NCBI RefSeq assembly: GCF_025515305.1
Contig: NZ_JAOPHT010000011.1
Span: 1 to 64,000 of the forward strand
Length of the DNA stretch: 64,000 nucleotides
Reading direction: 5' to 3'
Origin: Roseicyclus sediminis
Lineage (GTDB): Bacteria; Pseudomonadota; Alphaproteobacteria; Rhodobacterales; Rhodobacteraceae
Both the position numbers and the translations under genes were made by a program. The notes below the pieces were generated by a model. That model worked only from the letters and a program-made list of their open reading frames with translations. It was not told where the DNA came from and did not search any database. Each line of letters opens with the position of its first letter. Position 1 is the stretch's first letter. Positions 16,772 through 25,592 of the stretch are shown here, piece by piece.

Positions 16772-16848
16772 GCCTGTGGCAGCACAGTTTCTTTGGAGAA
16801 TGGGAGCGTGCCGGGTTCGTCCCGGTCACCAGCTATCACAGTGCGTGA
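16772..16848 (+). pseudogene. 3' tail of a second lasso leader protease, frameshifted
   Basis: Starting eight bases after the effector stop, the plus strand reads CGSTVSLENGSV, shifts frame at about 16811, then reads GFVPVTSYHSA and stop. The intact protease ends VGRTVVLGGEASVG then YVPVASYHSAK. The match in order, spacing and ending is too close for chance. Only about 25 codons survive, so this is a relic of a second protease gene, on the same strand as the intact one. Confidence 0.65.
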
Positions 16849-17339
16849 TCATCCGCCGCCACGGCGTCGGAGCGTCGGGGCCATGGTTCGGCGCAGGTTC
16901 CCGTGTGTGTTGCCCCCAGGTCACGCGTCGGGTGAATTCGGTCGCAGCGACGAGCACGATTTTCCCTGAAACCACGGCTTTGTTCTGAAAATTGAAACAA
17001 ACCAGCTGTGATTATCCTGTGCGCAATTGGCCTCAGCCTGTGGGTAAACCTGTGCAGTCTCGCCCGGGCTGTGGGCAGGTTCGGCATTTCGGCGACTTAT
17101 CCAGAGCGGGTTTCCCATTCGGCGACAATGAAGCGAGAACGGCTCTCCTGTTTCCCGAAATGATGGCGCCCGGCGGCTGTCTTGCCGGTGAAACGAACGA
17201 CGGCTAGCCTTTTGGAGAGCCAGCTCGTTCCCCAAGTAAGGTTTTATGTCGCAGGGATTTTTTCGGGACGGGCTGGTTCGCCTTCCTCCGAAGACAAGCG
17301 CCCTGAGCCTGCAATCCGCGGCCTTGGGAAACCGGTGCC
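16849..17339. other. intergenic region between the island and the sugar operon
   Basis: No gene is supported. Three 9-base words close to the DnaA box lie within 95 bases (17012-17020, 17039-17047 reverse, 17097-17105), each with one or more mismatches. The last 130 bases follow the stop of the minus-strand methyltransferase; I see no clear terminator there. Confidence 0.3.
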
Positions 17340-18512
17340 CTAGAGCGCCACGATTTCGGGACGAAGCTCCATATCGGCGAGAGCTGTCCGGATCTCCTCG
17401 ACATAGACGGGGTTCATGACGATGACCGTATCGGGTGGGTCGGCGGCAAGTGCGGCCGGCGCCGACACGACATGCCCCGTCCCGGGCAGATACTTTCCCT
17501 GCTTGTGCAGGTTGATGTCGATGACGTGCCCGATCTCCGCGCCGAGCCCGTTCGTCGTGAGGAAGGCCACGGCCTTCGACCCGCCGCCCCAGATCGCCGT
17601 CGCCCGACCGGCACTGTGCGCGGCCTGAACCTTGTCGAGCCAGAAGGCGCGCGTCTCGGCGATGCGCGCGGGGAACGCCTCGGCCAGCGCGAGCGTGGTT
17701 TCCAGGTCCCGCTCCTCGGCATGGGGTTCGCCCTGGCCCGGTTCGGCATACTGGATGATGTACTGGTCGCCATAGGCGAGGTAGCTCTTCGTCACGTTCA
17801 GGCCCGCCGCGCGGAACAGGCGCGCATGGCAGCCGAGCGTGAAGTACGAACAATGCTCGTGATAGATGTCCCAGAACGCGCCTTCCGCGAGGACGCGCGC
17901 GGCATCCGGCGTCTCGAACATCACCTGCACGTCGTCCCTGCCATGGGTGACGGCCATGACATCCTCCATGAAGCGGCCGACCTCGGGGATGTGTTCGAGC
18001 GTATGGCGGCAGACGATGAGGTCCGGTGTCTCCTTGATCCGGTCCGGGTCGAAATACTCCCTCAGGAAGCGGATGCGCCGCCCTGCTGCACCCGGCAGCC
18101 GCTCGGGGATGAAACCGGGGTCTACGCCCAGCGCCTGCGCGCCGGTGATATCAACGAGTTCCTCCAGGAAATCGCCCTTGCCGCAGCCGATCTCGAGGAT
18201 CAGCCGCCCGTCGAGGTCCTGTCGCCCCGCGATCTCGGCGGCGAGGTCTTTGGCGAAACGGTTGAACGTACCCGAGAAATGCTGGCTCTCCTCGGTCGTC
18301 GAGGAATAGTCCACGAGGCCCGCGTCGAAGGTCGCGTTGAACATGAACCCGCAGCCCTGGCAGAGCGTCAGGGTCAGTTCGCCTTTGGGGTAGGCCACCG
18401 CCTCTTCCCGCGTGTCGAGCAGAACGACGCTCTGCGACGGGATCGCCGGAAGGTGGTAGAGCGCCCTAAGATCGGACCCGCCGCATGCGGGGCACGTCTT
18501 TCGCGGCGTCAT
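17340..18512 (-). CDS. SAM-dependent sugar C-methyltransferase
   Basis: This 390-residue protein has the three-part plan of sugar C-methyltransferases (TylCIII/NovU type). A zinc site is visible in CPACGG and CQGCGFMF (about 8-56). A Rossmann SAM domain has [15 protein letters not shown], and a C-terminal substrate domain has [15 protein letters not shown] and [16 protein letters not shown]. It would add a methyl carbon to a nucleotide-bound 4-keto sugar. Its ATG overlaps the stop of the upstream fusion gene (ATGA), indicating tight co-translation. It is the last gene of the minus-strand operon. Confidence 0.85.
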   Translation of the reverse strand: MTPRKTCPACGGSDLRALYHLPAIPSQSVVLLDTREEAVAYPKGELTLTLCQGCGFMFNATFDAGLVDYSSTTEESQHFSGTFNRFAKDLAAEIAGRQDLDGRLILEIGCGKGDFLEELVDITGAQALGVDPGFIPERLPGAAGRRIRFLREYFDPDRIKETPDLIVCRHTLEHIPEVGRFMEDVMAVTHGRDDVQVMFETPDAARVLAEGAFWDIYHEHCSYFTLGCHARLFRAAGLNVTKSYLAYGDQYIIQYAEPGQGEPHAEERDLETTLALAEAFPARIAETRAFWLDKVQAAHSAGRATAIWGGGSKAVAFLTTNGLGAEIGHVIDINLHKQGKYLPGTGHVVSAPAALAADPPDTVIVMNPVYVEEIRTALADMELRPEIVAL

Positions 18513-20830
18513 GCCCCCACCATCTCCAGGTCCGGGATCGGCACGAGGATACGTCCCCCGCGCGCGAGATAGTCGCGCTGCTGGCGCACGATCTCGTCCC
18601 GGAAGTTCCACGGCAGGAGGATCAGGACATCCGGCGGGTCGGCCTCGAGACGTTCCGGCCCCACGATCGGGATGCGAACTCCGGGCATGTACTTGCCCTG
18701 TTTCGCCGGGTTCCGGTCGACCGCGAACTCGATCACGCGGGCGTCGAGCCCGAGGTAGTTGAGCATGATCGTGCCCTTGGCCGCTGCCCCGTAGGCCGCG
18801 ATGCGGCCACCCGAGGCGCGGATCTCGCCGATCATGCGGCGGGCCTCGTTGCGGAAGGTCCGCACCTGAAGCGCGAAGTCCTCGTAGTAGGCGGCGGTGT
18901 CGAGCCCGAGCGCGCGTTCCTCGTCCAGCAACTCGGCCACGCGGGCCGTCGGGGCCGCGGTCTTGCCGAAGGTCAGTCGCAGGGACCCGCCGTGGATCGG
19001 CAGCCGTAGCACATCGTTGAGATGCAGGCCGTGGCGGGCGAACAGCGCCTGCGCCGAGCCGAGCGAGAAATAGCAGCGGTGCTCGTGGTAGATCGTGTCG
19101 AACTCGCCATGGTCGATCAGGTCGCGGACATAGGGGAACTCGACGACCACGACGCCGTCCTCGGCCACAAGCTCGGCCAGCCCGGCGACGAGGTCGTTCT
19201 GGTCTTCCACATGGGCCACGACGTTGTTGGCGATGATCACGTCGGCCTTGCGTCCCCGCTCGGCCACGACGCGCCGGGCCAGAGCTTCGCCGAAAAAGTC
19301 GTTGATCGTCTCGACGCCTTTCTCGCGGGCGATCTTGACCGGCTGCGACGCCGGGTCGATCCCGAGCACGTCGATGCCGGCCTGCAGGAAGTTCATCAGC
19401 ATGTAGCCGTCGTTCGACGCGATCTCGGCCACGAGGTTGCCCGGCTTCAGCCCGCGCGCCTCGATCAGTGCCTGGGCGTGGTTCCGGCTGTGGGCCAGGA
19501 GATCCTCGGACACCGAGGAGAAATAAACGTAGTCGTCTCCGAACATCTCCTCCGGCGGCCGCGTCTCCAGCAGCTGCACGAGCCCGCAGGAGGCGCAGAA
19601 GCCCAGGCGCAGCGGAACCAGTCGTTCCTGCCCGCCGAGATCCTCCTCGCGCAGCAGGCCGTCGGACCGTGGCATCTCGCCGAGGTCCAGAACCGGTGCG
19701 AGGCCCACGCCACCGCAGGAAATGCAGCCGCAGGCGGCGGCATCGCGGGCGAACTCCGCCGTCGTGGCGGTCATCTCGCGGTCCCAGCTTGCGCGGGCCT
19801 TCTCCGTGTGGGCGAGGGTCCGGTCGATCCGCTCTTCCTCGATCAGCTGCATGATGTGGCCGATCCGCTGATAGCGCGGCCCCTCGAACTCCTCGAGCGT
19901 CAGGCCCGAGGACCGGCAGGCCTCGTAGATCTCCTCGGCTCCCTTCTTCGGTGTCCATTGCGGAACGAAGCCGGGCAGGACGCGGCGGATCTTGTCGCAA
20001 TTGACGCGGTAGGACCGCAGGTCGGGGCCCGCGCCCTCGGCGAATTGAAGCTCGCAGTCGGGAACCACTTCGGCCACGATCTTCGCGAGGTCGCGGATCT
20101 GGTAGTTGTGCTCGGTCACGCCGACGTTGAAGGCCTCGCCGCGCACCACGTCCACCGGCGCCTCGGCCACGCATTTGAACGCAAGGGCGATGTCCTTGAT
20201 GTGGGTGATCGGCCGCCAGGACATGCCGTCGGACTTCATGTGGATGCGGCCCGTCGTGACGGCCCATGCGACGAGATTGTTGAGCACGAGGTCGAAGCGC
20301 AGGCGCGGCCCCAGCCCGTAGGCGGTGGCCGACCGCAGGTTCGTCACGCAGAAGCCGTCATCGATGAGCCCGGCCAGTTCCAGCTCGGAGCGCACCTTGC
20401 TCTCGCCATAGGGAGTCACCGGGTTGAAGGGCGAGGTCTCGTCGATGAAGCCGCTGCCGGCCGCGCCGTAGTTCGAGCAGGTCGAGGAGAAGATGAACCG
20501 CTCCACGCCCGCGGCCTTTGCCGCGCGGGCGACGGCCATCGTGCCCTCGTAGTTGATCGAGAAGGTCGTTTCGGGACGGAAGTTGCCCAGCGGATCATTG
20601 GACAGGCCGGCCAGGTGCATGACCGCGTCGAAGCCGAGGAAATCCCCCGGCTCGGCCGCACGCACGTCCTTGCGGATCCACGGGAGGTCCGGGACCTCGC
20701 CGCCGGGGGCGAAGGTGCAGCGTTCATAGAGGTCGCTGTCGAGGCCGACGACCTCGTGACCGGCTTCCATGAGCATCGGTGTCAGGACCGTTCCGATATA
20801 GCCCTGGTGTCCCGTGACGAGAATTCGCAT
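18509..20830 (-). CDS. NAD-dependent sugar epimerase fused to a C-methyltransferase
   Basis: One frame of 773 residues holds two enzymes. Residues 1-350 are an extended SDR sugar epimerase/dehydratase: GHQGYIG at 7-13 binds NAD, and the Ser-x(n)-YGESK pattern appears as SSTCSN and PYGESK. Residues 355-773 are a C-methyltransferase with zinc ligands CGCISCGG and CASCG, the SAM segment [17 protein letters not shown], and a C-terminal [17 protein letters not shown] domain. The second half parallels the next gene, so the operon encodes two different C-methyltransferases. Fusion would channel a keto-sugar between the sites. No stop or ribosome site appears at the join. Confidence 0.85.
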   Translation of the reverse strand: MRILVTGHQGYIGTVLTPMLMEAGHEVVGLDSDLYERCTFAPGGEVPDLPWIRKDVRAAEPGDFLGFDAVMHLAGLSNDPLGNFRPETTFSINYEGTMAVARAAKAAGVERFIFSSTCSNYGAAGSGFIDETSPFNPVTPYGESKVRSELELAGLIDDGFCVTNLRSATAYGLGPRLRFDLVLNNLVAWAVTTGRIHMKSDGMSWRPITHIKDIALAFKCVAEAPVDVVRGEAFNVGVTEHNYQIRDLAKIVAEVVPDCELQFAEGAGPDLRSYRVNCDKIRRVLPGFVPQWTPKKGAEEIYEACRSSGLTLEEFEGPRYQRIGHIMQLIEEERIDRTLAHTEKARASWDREMTATTAEFARDAAACGCISCGGVGLAPVLDLGEMPRSDGLLREEDLGGQERLVPLRLGFCASCGLVQLLETRPPEEMFGDDYVYFSSVSEDLLAHSRNHAQALIEARGLKPGNLVAEIASNDGYMLMNFLQAGIDVLGIDPASQPVKIAREKGVETINDFFGEALARRVVAERGRKADVIIANNVVAHVEDQNDLVAGLAELVAEDGVVVVEFPYVRDLIDHGEFDTIYHEHRCYFSLGSAQALFARHGLHLNDVLRLPIHGGSLRLTFGKTAAPTARVAELLDEERALGLDTAAYYEDFALQVRTFRNEARRMIGEIRASGGRIAAYGAAAKGTIMLNYLGLDARVIEFAVDRNPAKQGKYMPGVRIPIVGPERLEADPPDVLILLPWNFRDEIVRQQRDYLARGGRILVPIPDLEMVGA

Positions 20831-20834
20831 GGCT

Positions 20835-21614
20835 TCACTCTTTCTCCCAGACCGCCCAGGGGCGGCCGCCGTCGTTCCAGAGGTTCTCGAGCACCCGCTT
20901 GTCGCGCAAAGTGTCCATGGCCGACCAGAACCCGTCGTGGAAATAGGCCATGAGCTGTCCGTCGCGCGCGAGGTTTTCCATCGGCGCGTGCTCGAACATC
21001 ACCATATCGCCGTCGATGTAGTCGAGCACTTCGGGTTCCAGCACGAAGAAGGCCCCGTTGATCCAGCCCTCGGCCGTCTGGGGCTTTTCCTCGAAGGCCA
21101 CGACCTGGTTGCCCTCGAAGCGCATGTGCCCGTAGCGCGCCTGCGGCCGAACGGCCGTGACGGTCGCGAGCTTGCCGTGGCTCTTGTGGAATTCGATCAG
21201 CTTCTTGATGTCCACATCCGACACGCCGTCGCCCCAGGTCAGCAGGAATGTCTCGTCGCCCAGCCAGTCCTTGAGGCGCTTGACCCGTCCGCCGGTCAGG
21301 GTCTCGTCGCCCGTCTCGACGAGGTGGACCGTCCAGTCCGGCATGTCGGAGGTATCGCGGATGGCCGTCGCGTGCTCGCCCATCCGGAACGTGAGGTTTC
21401 CCGAAAGGTTCGTGAAGTCGTGGAAGTAGCGCTTGATGACCTCGCCCTTGTAACCGAGCGCCACGACGAATTCGTCGAAGCCGTAGTGCGCGTAGATTCG
21501 CATGATGTGCATCAGGATCGGCAAGCCGCCGATCTCGACCATGGGTTTCGGCCGCACGACGGTTTCCTCGGCAAGCCTCGTGCCTTTGCCACCTGCAAGT
21601 ATCGCGACTTTCAA
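20835..21614 (-). CDS. rfbF: glucose-1-phosphate cytidylyltransferase
   Basis: This 259-residue enzyme makes CDP-glucose from CTP and glucose-1-phosphate, the entry to CDP-deoxy sugars. The N-terminus [29 protein letters not shown] is the nucleotidyltransferase signature of Rfb[13 protein letters not shown] supplies the metal-binding Asp. I prefer the TTG at 21614 because GAGG lies upstream and the length then fits the family; a TTG at 21644 adds ten residues. It precedes the epimerase fusion by four bases. A CDP-glucose 4,6-dehydratase is not in the window. Confidence 0.9.
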   Translation of the reverse strand: MKVAILAGGKGTRLAEETVVRPKPMVEIGGLPILMHIMRIYAHYGFDEFVVALGYKGEVIKRYFHDFTNLSGNLTFRMGEHATAIRDTSDMPDWTVHLVETGDETLTGGRVKRLKDWLGDETFLLTWGDGVSDVDIKKLIEFHKSHGKLATVTAVRPQARYGHMRFEGNQVVAFEEKPQTAEGWINGAFFVLEPEVLDYIDGDMVMFEHAPMENLARDGQLMAYFHDGFWSAMDTLRDKRVLENLWNDGGRPWAVWEKE

Positions 21615-21674
21615 ATTCTCGTCCTCGCTATGAGTTTGCCCCAAAAAAACGGGTGAAAGACTTTCAAAAAATTC

Positions 21675-22745
21675 TCAGGCGACGGAAGCCCGGACCGCGT
21701 CCTCCCTGAGTGCCGCCGCCGCATCTTCCAGCGTCTTCAACCTGCGCGTCAGGCCCTCGGGTTTCTCCAGGCCCTCGACCTCCAGAATCTCCGCAAGCCG
21801 GTGTCCCCAGTCATGGCGGAGCGACATCTGCACGAGGTTCTCGCGCGACGCACGGCGGATCCGTTGATCGTCGGCCAGAAGCGCGACCAGTTCATCGGTC
21901 GCCGTTTTCGGGTCGCCCGACAGGTCGATGACCGCATCCGTCCAGTCGAGAAGACGCGCGCGGTCCTCCGTCTCGGGCGCGCGGCCGATGACGACGGTGC
22001 CGGCGGCCAGGCTCTCGAACCAGCGGGGCCCGACGTAGGAAAGCTGCGCCTTGCCCTCGTTGGCGAAGAAGTGGTCGAACGCGGTCGACAGCCTGCTGCG
22101 CCGCAAAAGCTGCCAGAACATGTCGCGGTAGCGCCAGAGATCCGTCGCGTGACCCAGCTTCAGGAGGTTGGAGTAGTAGACCAGCTCGGAGCTGTCCGGA
22201 CGGTTGAGCCGGTCGCAGAAAGCCTCCAGAATGTCCTTCTTCTGGCGCCCGAAGGCGTTGACGGCGATCGGCCGGTCGTCGCGGGACACGTAGGGCGCCG
22301 CCCCGACATCAAGAACGTTGGCCGCCATCGGCAGGTAGTGGGTCTTCACGTTCAGCCGGTCGGCGATCATGTCGGCGTCGTCGCCGATCCCCAGATACAG
22401 CCGGTCGAAGCGCGAGAACCACGCCTTGCGCCGACCCAGCATCCGCTTCACCGGGTTCAAGTTGACCGAATTGACGCCGTAGGACCCGAAAAGATAGCCG
22501 ATCAGCGGACCGTCGATCCGGTCGCGCACCTTGGGAAGAAGCCGCGCGAGGCTGTCCTCGATCCTCGGATAGGAGATCCCGAAAATGAATGCGATGTCGT
22601 AGCGGCGTTCAAGCTGCGCCAGATCTGTCGCGGAGGTCAGGAGGTCTGCACCGAGCGCGTCGACAATCGCGTCTTCGGCATCGTAGGCACAGGCATCGGA
22701 CAGATGCACGTGATCTGCCCTGCTACTGATTACAATCGCCTTCAT
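21675..22745 (-). CDS. glycosyltransferase (CgeB/YkvP-like)
   Basis: This 356-residue protein has a GT-B-like layout. The N-terminal domain begins MKAIVISSRADHVHLSD. The C-terminal domain contains KAQLSYVGPRWFESLAAGTVVIG, the P-R-x-F-E-x-x-A-x-G-x pattern of CgeB-type glycosyltransferases that contacts the nucleotide sugar. It is the first gene of the minus-strand sugar operon, 60 bases before rfbF, so it may transfer the branched sugar made by its neighbours. The ATG at 22745 was preferred over an upstream TTG at 22763. Confidence 0.75.
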   Translation of the reverse strand: MKAIVISSRADHVHLSDACAYDAEDAIVDALGADLLTSATDLAQLERRYDIAFIFGISYPRIEDSLARLLPKVRDRIDGPLIGYLFGSYGVNSVNLNPVKRMLGRRKAWFSRFDRLYLGIGDDADMIADRLNVKTHYLPMAANVLDVGAAPYVSRDDRPIAVNAFGRQKKDILEAFCDRLNRPDSSELVYYSNLLKLGHATDLWRYRDMFWQLLRRSRLSTAFDHFFANEGKAQLSYVGPRWFESLAAGTVVIGRAPETEDRARLLDWTDAVIDLSGDPKTATDELVALLADDQRIRRASRENLVQMSLRHDWGHRLAEILEVEGLEKPEGLTRRLKTLEDAAAALREDAVRASVA

Positions 22746-23194
22746 GTCGGTAATCCAATTCAAGTTGTGTCATTAATTTCTGCAGGTGCATCGTTCCAAG
22801 GATGCGACCGAAACCCGGTGTTTCAAGTGGCAAACATCATATCTTCCAAACGGATTTTCCAAACGGACCTGGGCGTCGCTGCCCGGCTGTCGCTCGGTCT
22901 CGTGGTATGCGCCCCAGCAGCGCGCCATGAAATACCTGGCGTCCGCGTGAAGAGCTTCGAAACCTCCTTCCGAATCCAAAGATTTGGACAATCCCCTTGT
23001 TTGTCAATGGTAATGCGCCCCAAAGGGGGGCGCGCCGGGCAACTTTCCGATCCGTGCCCGATCTGACGGCGATATGCGTGTCCTCGCCTTCCTCGGCGCT
23101 TCGAATGAACCGCCGCGGCATCGCCGCAGTTGCGCGGTCGTCGGACCTGTGCCAAGAAGCCCAAGACAAGAACTAGACGAACCGGTTCAGTTTC
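22746..23194. other. divergent intergenic region
   Basis: This 449-base gap separates the glycosyltransferase (minus) from pcm (plus) and should hold both promoters. A perfect hairpin, GCGCCCC and GGGGCGC around AAAGG, lies at 23016-23034 with no T tract. I see no gene. Confidence 0.4.
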
Positions 23195-23848
23195 ATGGCG
23201 GATTTCGCGAGACAGCGGCTGACGATGGTCGACACGCAGGTGCGGCCCTCCGATGTCACCAAATTCCCAATCATCGACGCCATGCTTGCGGTCCCGCGCG
23301 AGGACTTCGTGCCGTCCGCCCGGCGCGACCTCGCCTATGTCGGCGGCCCGATCGAGATTGCTCCCGGACGGACGCTGCTCGACGCGCGGACCATCGCGAA
23401 GATGCTCGATGCGGCGGACCTCGAACCCGGTGACGCCGTCCTCGAGATCGGCTGCGGACTGGGCTACACCACCGCCCTGCTGGCCCACATGGTCGAAGCT
23501 GTCGTCGCGGTCGAGGAGGACGAAGCCCTCGCCGCCGAGGCCGAGACCGTTCTCGGCGCCCACGGTTGCGACAATGCTGCGGTGGTGACCGGCGCGATGA
23601 ACGAGGGTCATGCCAAGGCGGGCCCTTATGACGCTATCATGATCTTCGGCGGCGTGGAGGAGTTTCCGCCCGCCTTGGCCGACCAGCTCAAGGAAGGCGG
23701 ACGGATCGTCGCCGTGTTCATGGACGGCGCTTATGGCGAGGTGCGCGCGGGCCTCAAATCCGACGGTCGGATGAACTGGCGGATGGCCTTCAATGCCACC
23801 GCCGAGGTGCTGCCGGGTTTCGCGCGCGCGCCGAGCTTCACGTTCTGA
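23195..23848 (+). CDS. pcm: protein-L-isoaspartate O-methyltransferase
   Basis: This 217-residue enzyme methylates isoaspartyl residues in aged proteins using S-adenosylmethionine. The SAM motif [16 protein letters not shown] is clear, and the upstream segment with [13 protein letters not shown] is the family's substrate lid region. The order pcm then tolC is common in Rhodobacterales. The start ATG is followed by [17 protein letters not shown], as usual in this group. Confidence 0.85.
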   Translation: MADFARQRLTMVDTQVRPSDVTKFPIIDAMLAVPREDFVPSARRDLAYVGGPIEIAPGRTLLDARTIAKMLDAADLEPGDAVLEIGCGLGYTTALLAHMVEAVVAVEEDEALAAEAETVLGAHGCDNAAVVTGAMNEGHAKAGPYDAIMIFGGVEEFPPALADQLKEGGRIVAVFMDGAYGEVRAGLKSDGRMNWRMAFNATAEVLPGFARAPSFTF

Positions 23849-23949
23849 GCCGCCTGGCCCGGCCATGTGCCGGGACTGGCGAGGTCATCCCAGCTGCTCT
23901 TGATGGATGGCCGGACAAACGGGATCGCAATCGCCTCGGGGGGGTGTGC

Positions 23950-25344
23950 ATGTCTGGAACGATCGGTGGATTTGCACGCGCGGCGACGCTGTGCGGGGTC
24001 GTTGCGCTCGGTCTTTTCGCGGCGCCCGCCGTCGCGCGGGCCGACACGCTGCGCAGTGCCATGGCCGACGCCTACGTGCACTCTCCGCTGCTCGAGCAGA
24101 ACCGCTATCTCCTTCGCATCGAGGACGAGGGCGTGGCCCAGGCCGTGGCGCAGCTGCGCCCGACGCTGTCCTTCGTGACCTCGGTCGACCGCGATATCGT
24201 TAACGACACGACCACCGGCACGGCCAACCTCGTGGCCGAATGGGTGCTCTATGCCGGCGGGTCGCGCCGCCTGAGCCTCGAGGCTGCGCGCGAGACCGTG
24301 CTGGCCGCGCGGCAGGGCCTCGTCTCGGTCGAGAGCCAGGTGCTGTTCGACGCGGTCACGGCCTACCTCAATGTCTGGCGCGACATGCAGGTGGTGAACG
24401 TGCGCGAGGCGAACGTCCGCGTCGTCACCCAGCAACTTCGCGCCGCCCGCGACCGTTTCGAGGTCGGCGAGGATACGCGCACCGACGTGGCCCAGGCCGA
24501 GGCGCGGCTCGCCGAGGCGCGTTCGGCGCTCGCCGCCTCGCAGGGCCAGCTCGAGATCAGCCGCGAACTCTTCGCGCTCGCCGTCGGGCGCCATCCGGGC
24601 GCCTTGTCGGGGCCGGGCGCTCTTCCAGGGCTGCCGCGCTCCGAGGCCGAAGCCGACGCGCTTGCGCGGCAGAACACACCCTCGATCCGCCGGCTTCAGC
24701 ACGAGGTCGCCGCCGCCGAACTGGCGGTGCAGGGCGCGCGCGCGGCCTACCGGCCGACGATCACGCTCGACGGTCGGGTGGGCAACACGTTCGAATCCCC
24801 CTTTCCGGGCGGGGAGGGCGAGAGCGGCTCCATCGGCATCACGCTTTCTCAGCCGATCTATCGCGGCGGACAGCTCGCATCGCTCGAGCGCCAGGCGCTG
24901 GCACAGGCCGCCGCCGTCCGCGCGGCGCTGAACCTGCAGACGCTCGTCAACGTCCAGACCATGGGCGATGCCTGGGCGCGGCTCCGCATTGCCAACGCGC
25001 AGATCCAGGCCGCCGATCAGGGCATCGCAGCCGCCGAGCTTGCCTTCGAGGGGGTGCGCGAGGAGGCGTCGCTCGGCGCGCGGACCACGCTCGACGTGCT
25101 CGATGCCGAGCAGGACGTTCTGAACGCTCGCATCAGCCGGATCGAGGCGCAGACCAATCTCTATCTCGCGGCCTACTCGATTCTCTCCGCGGGCGGTCTC
25201 ATGACGGTGGAGCATCTCGATCTCGACGTGCCCGGATATGACCCTTCGGCATATTCCGACCTCGTGTCGGGCGCGCCCGCCCGTGTCCCGAGTGCACAGG
25301 GCGAAAGGCTCGACCGTATCCTCGGGCGGACCGGGCGCGACTGA
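23950..25344 (+). CDS. tolC: TolC-family outer membrane efflux protein
   Basis: This 464-residue protein forms the trimeric outer-membrane duct for type I secretion and RND/ABC efflux. An N-terminal signal peptide is visible (hydrophobic GFARAATLCGVVALGLFAAP then AVARA). The body has the two repeated long coiled-coil halves of TolC, each with an Ala-Leu-rich helical hairpin. A GGGGGG stretch sits before the ATG at 23950. It could serve the lasso exporter's outer-membrane step, but that is speculative because it is a core gene. Confidence 0.88.
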   Translation: MSGTIGGFARAATLCGVVALGLFAAPAVARADTLRSAMADAYVHSPLLEQNRYLLRIEDEGVAQAVAQLRPTLSFVTSVDRDIVNDTTTGTANLVAEWVLYAGGSRRLSLEAARETVLAARQGLVSVESQVLFDAVTAYLNVWRDMQVVNVREANVRVVTQQLRAARDRFEVGEDTRTDVAQAEARLAEARSALAASQGQLEISRELFALAVGRHPGALSGPGALPGLPRSEAEADALARQNTPSIRRLQHEVAAAELAVQGARAAYRPTITLDGRVGNTFESPFPGGEGESGSIGITLSQPIYRGGQLASLERQALAQAAAVRAALNLQTLVNVQTMGDAWARLRIANAQIQAADQGIAAAELAFEGVREEASLGARTTLDVLDAEQDVLNARISRIEAQTNLYLAAYSILSAGGLMTVEHLDLDVPGYDPSAYSDLVSGAPARVPSAQGERLDRILGRTGRD

Positions 25345-25592
25345 TCCCGCAGGGCCGCTGCCCCGGGATCGGTATCGGGGCGCGGGGCAAGCCCCGGTTT
25401 AAGGTGAAGTTTTATGCGAGCTTTCCGTGAAGCGCGGCCGCAATCCGTTGTGCCGCGAGCGCCCTGCCGTTATCCTGCGCCGAGTCCGGGACAGGCGCAG
25501 CCGTCCCGCTGGGTAGGGGCTACACAGTCCGTGCATTGCGCGGGCGTCGTTTGAATTAGGGCCGGGCAGGGCCCGATTGAGGAGTGAGCGCT

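Noticed and set aside
17012-17105. Cluster of three DnaA-box-like words suggesting a replication origin
   Set aside because: Each has at least one mismatch, there is no A+T-rich unwinding element, and no dnaA, dnaN, repABC or partition gene is near.
19022-20953. 643-codon plus-strand frame opposite the epimerase fusion
   Set aside because: It mirrors the minus-strand genes, has no recognisable domain, and the minus frame carries clear catalytic motifs.
23016-23034. GCGCCCC/GGGGCGC hairpin as a terminator
   Set aside because: It has no T tract and lies in a divergent promoter region where no transcript would end.
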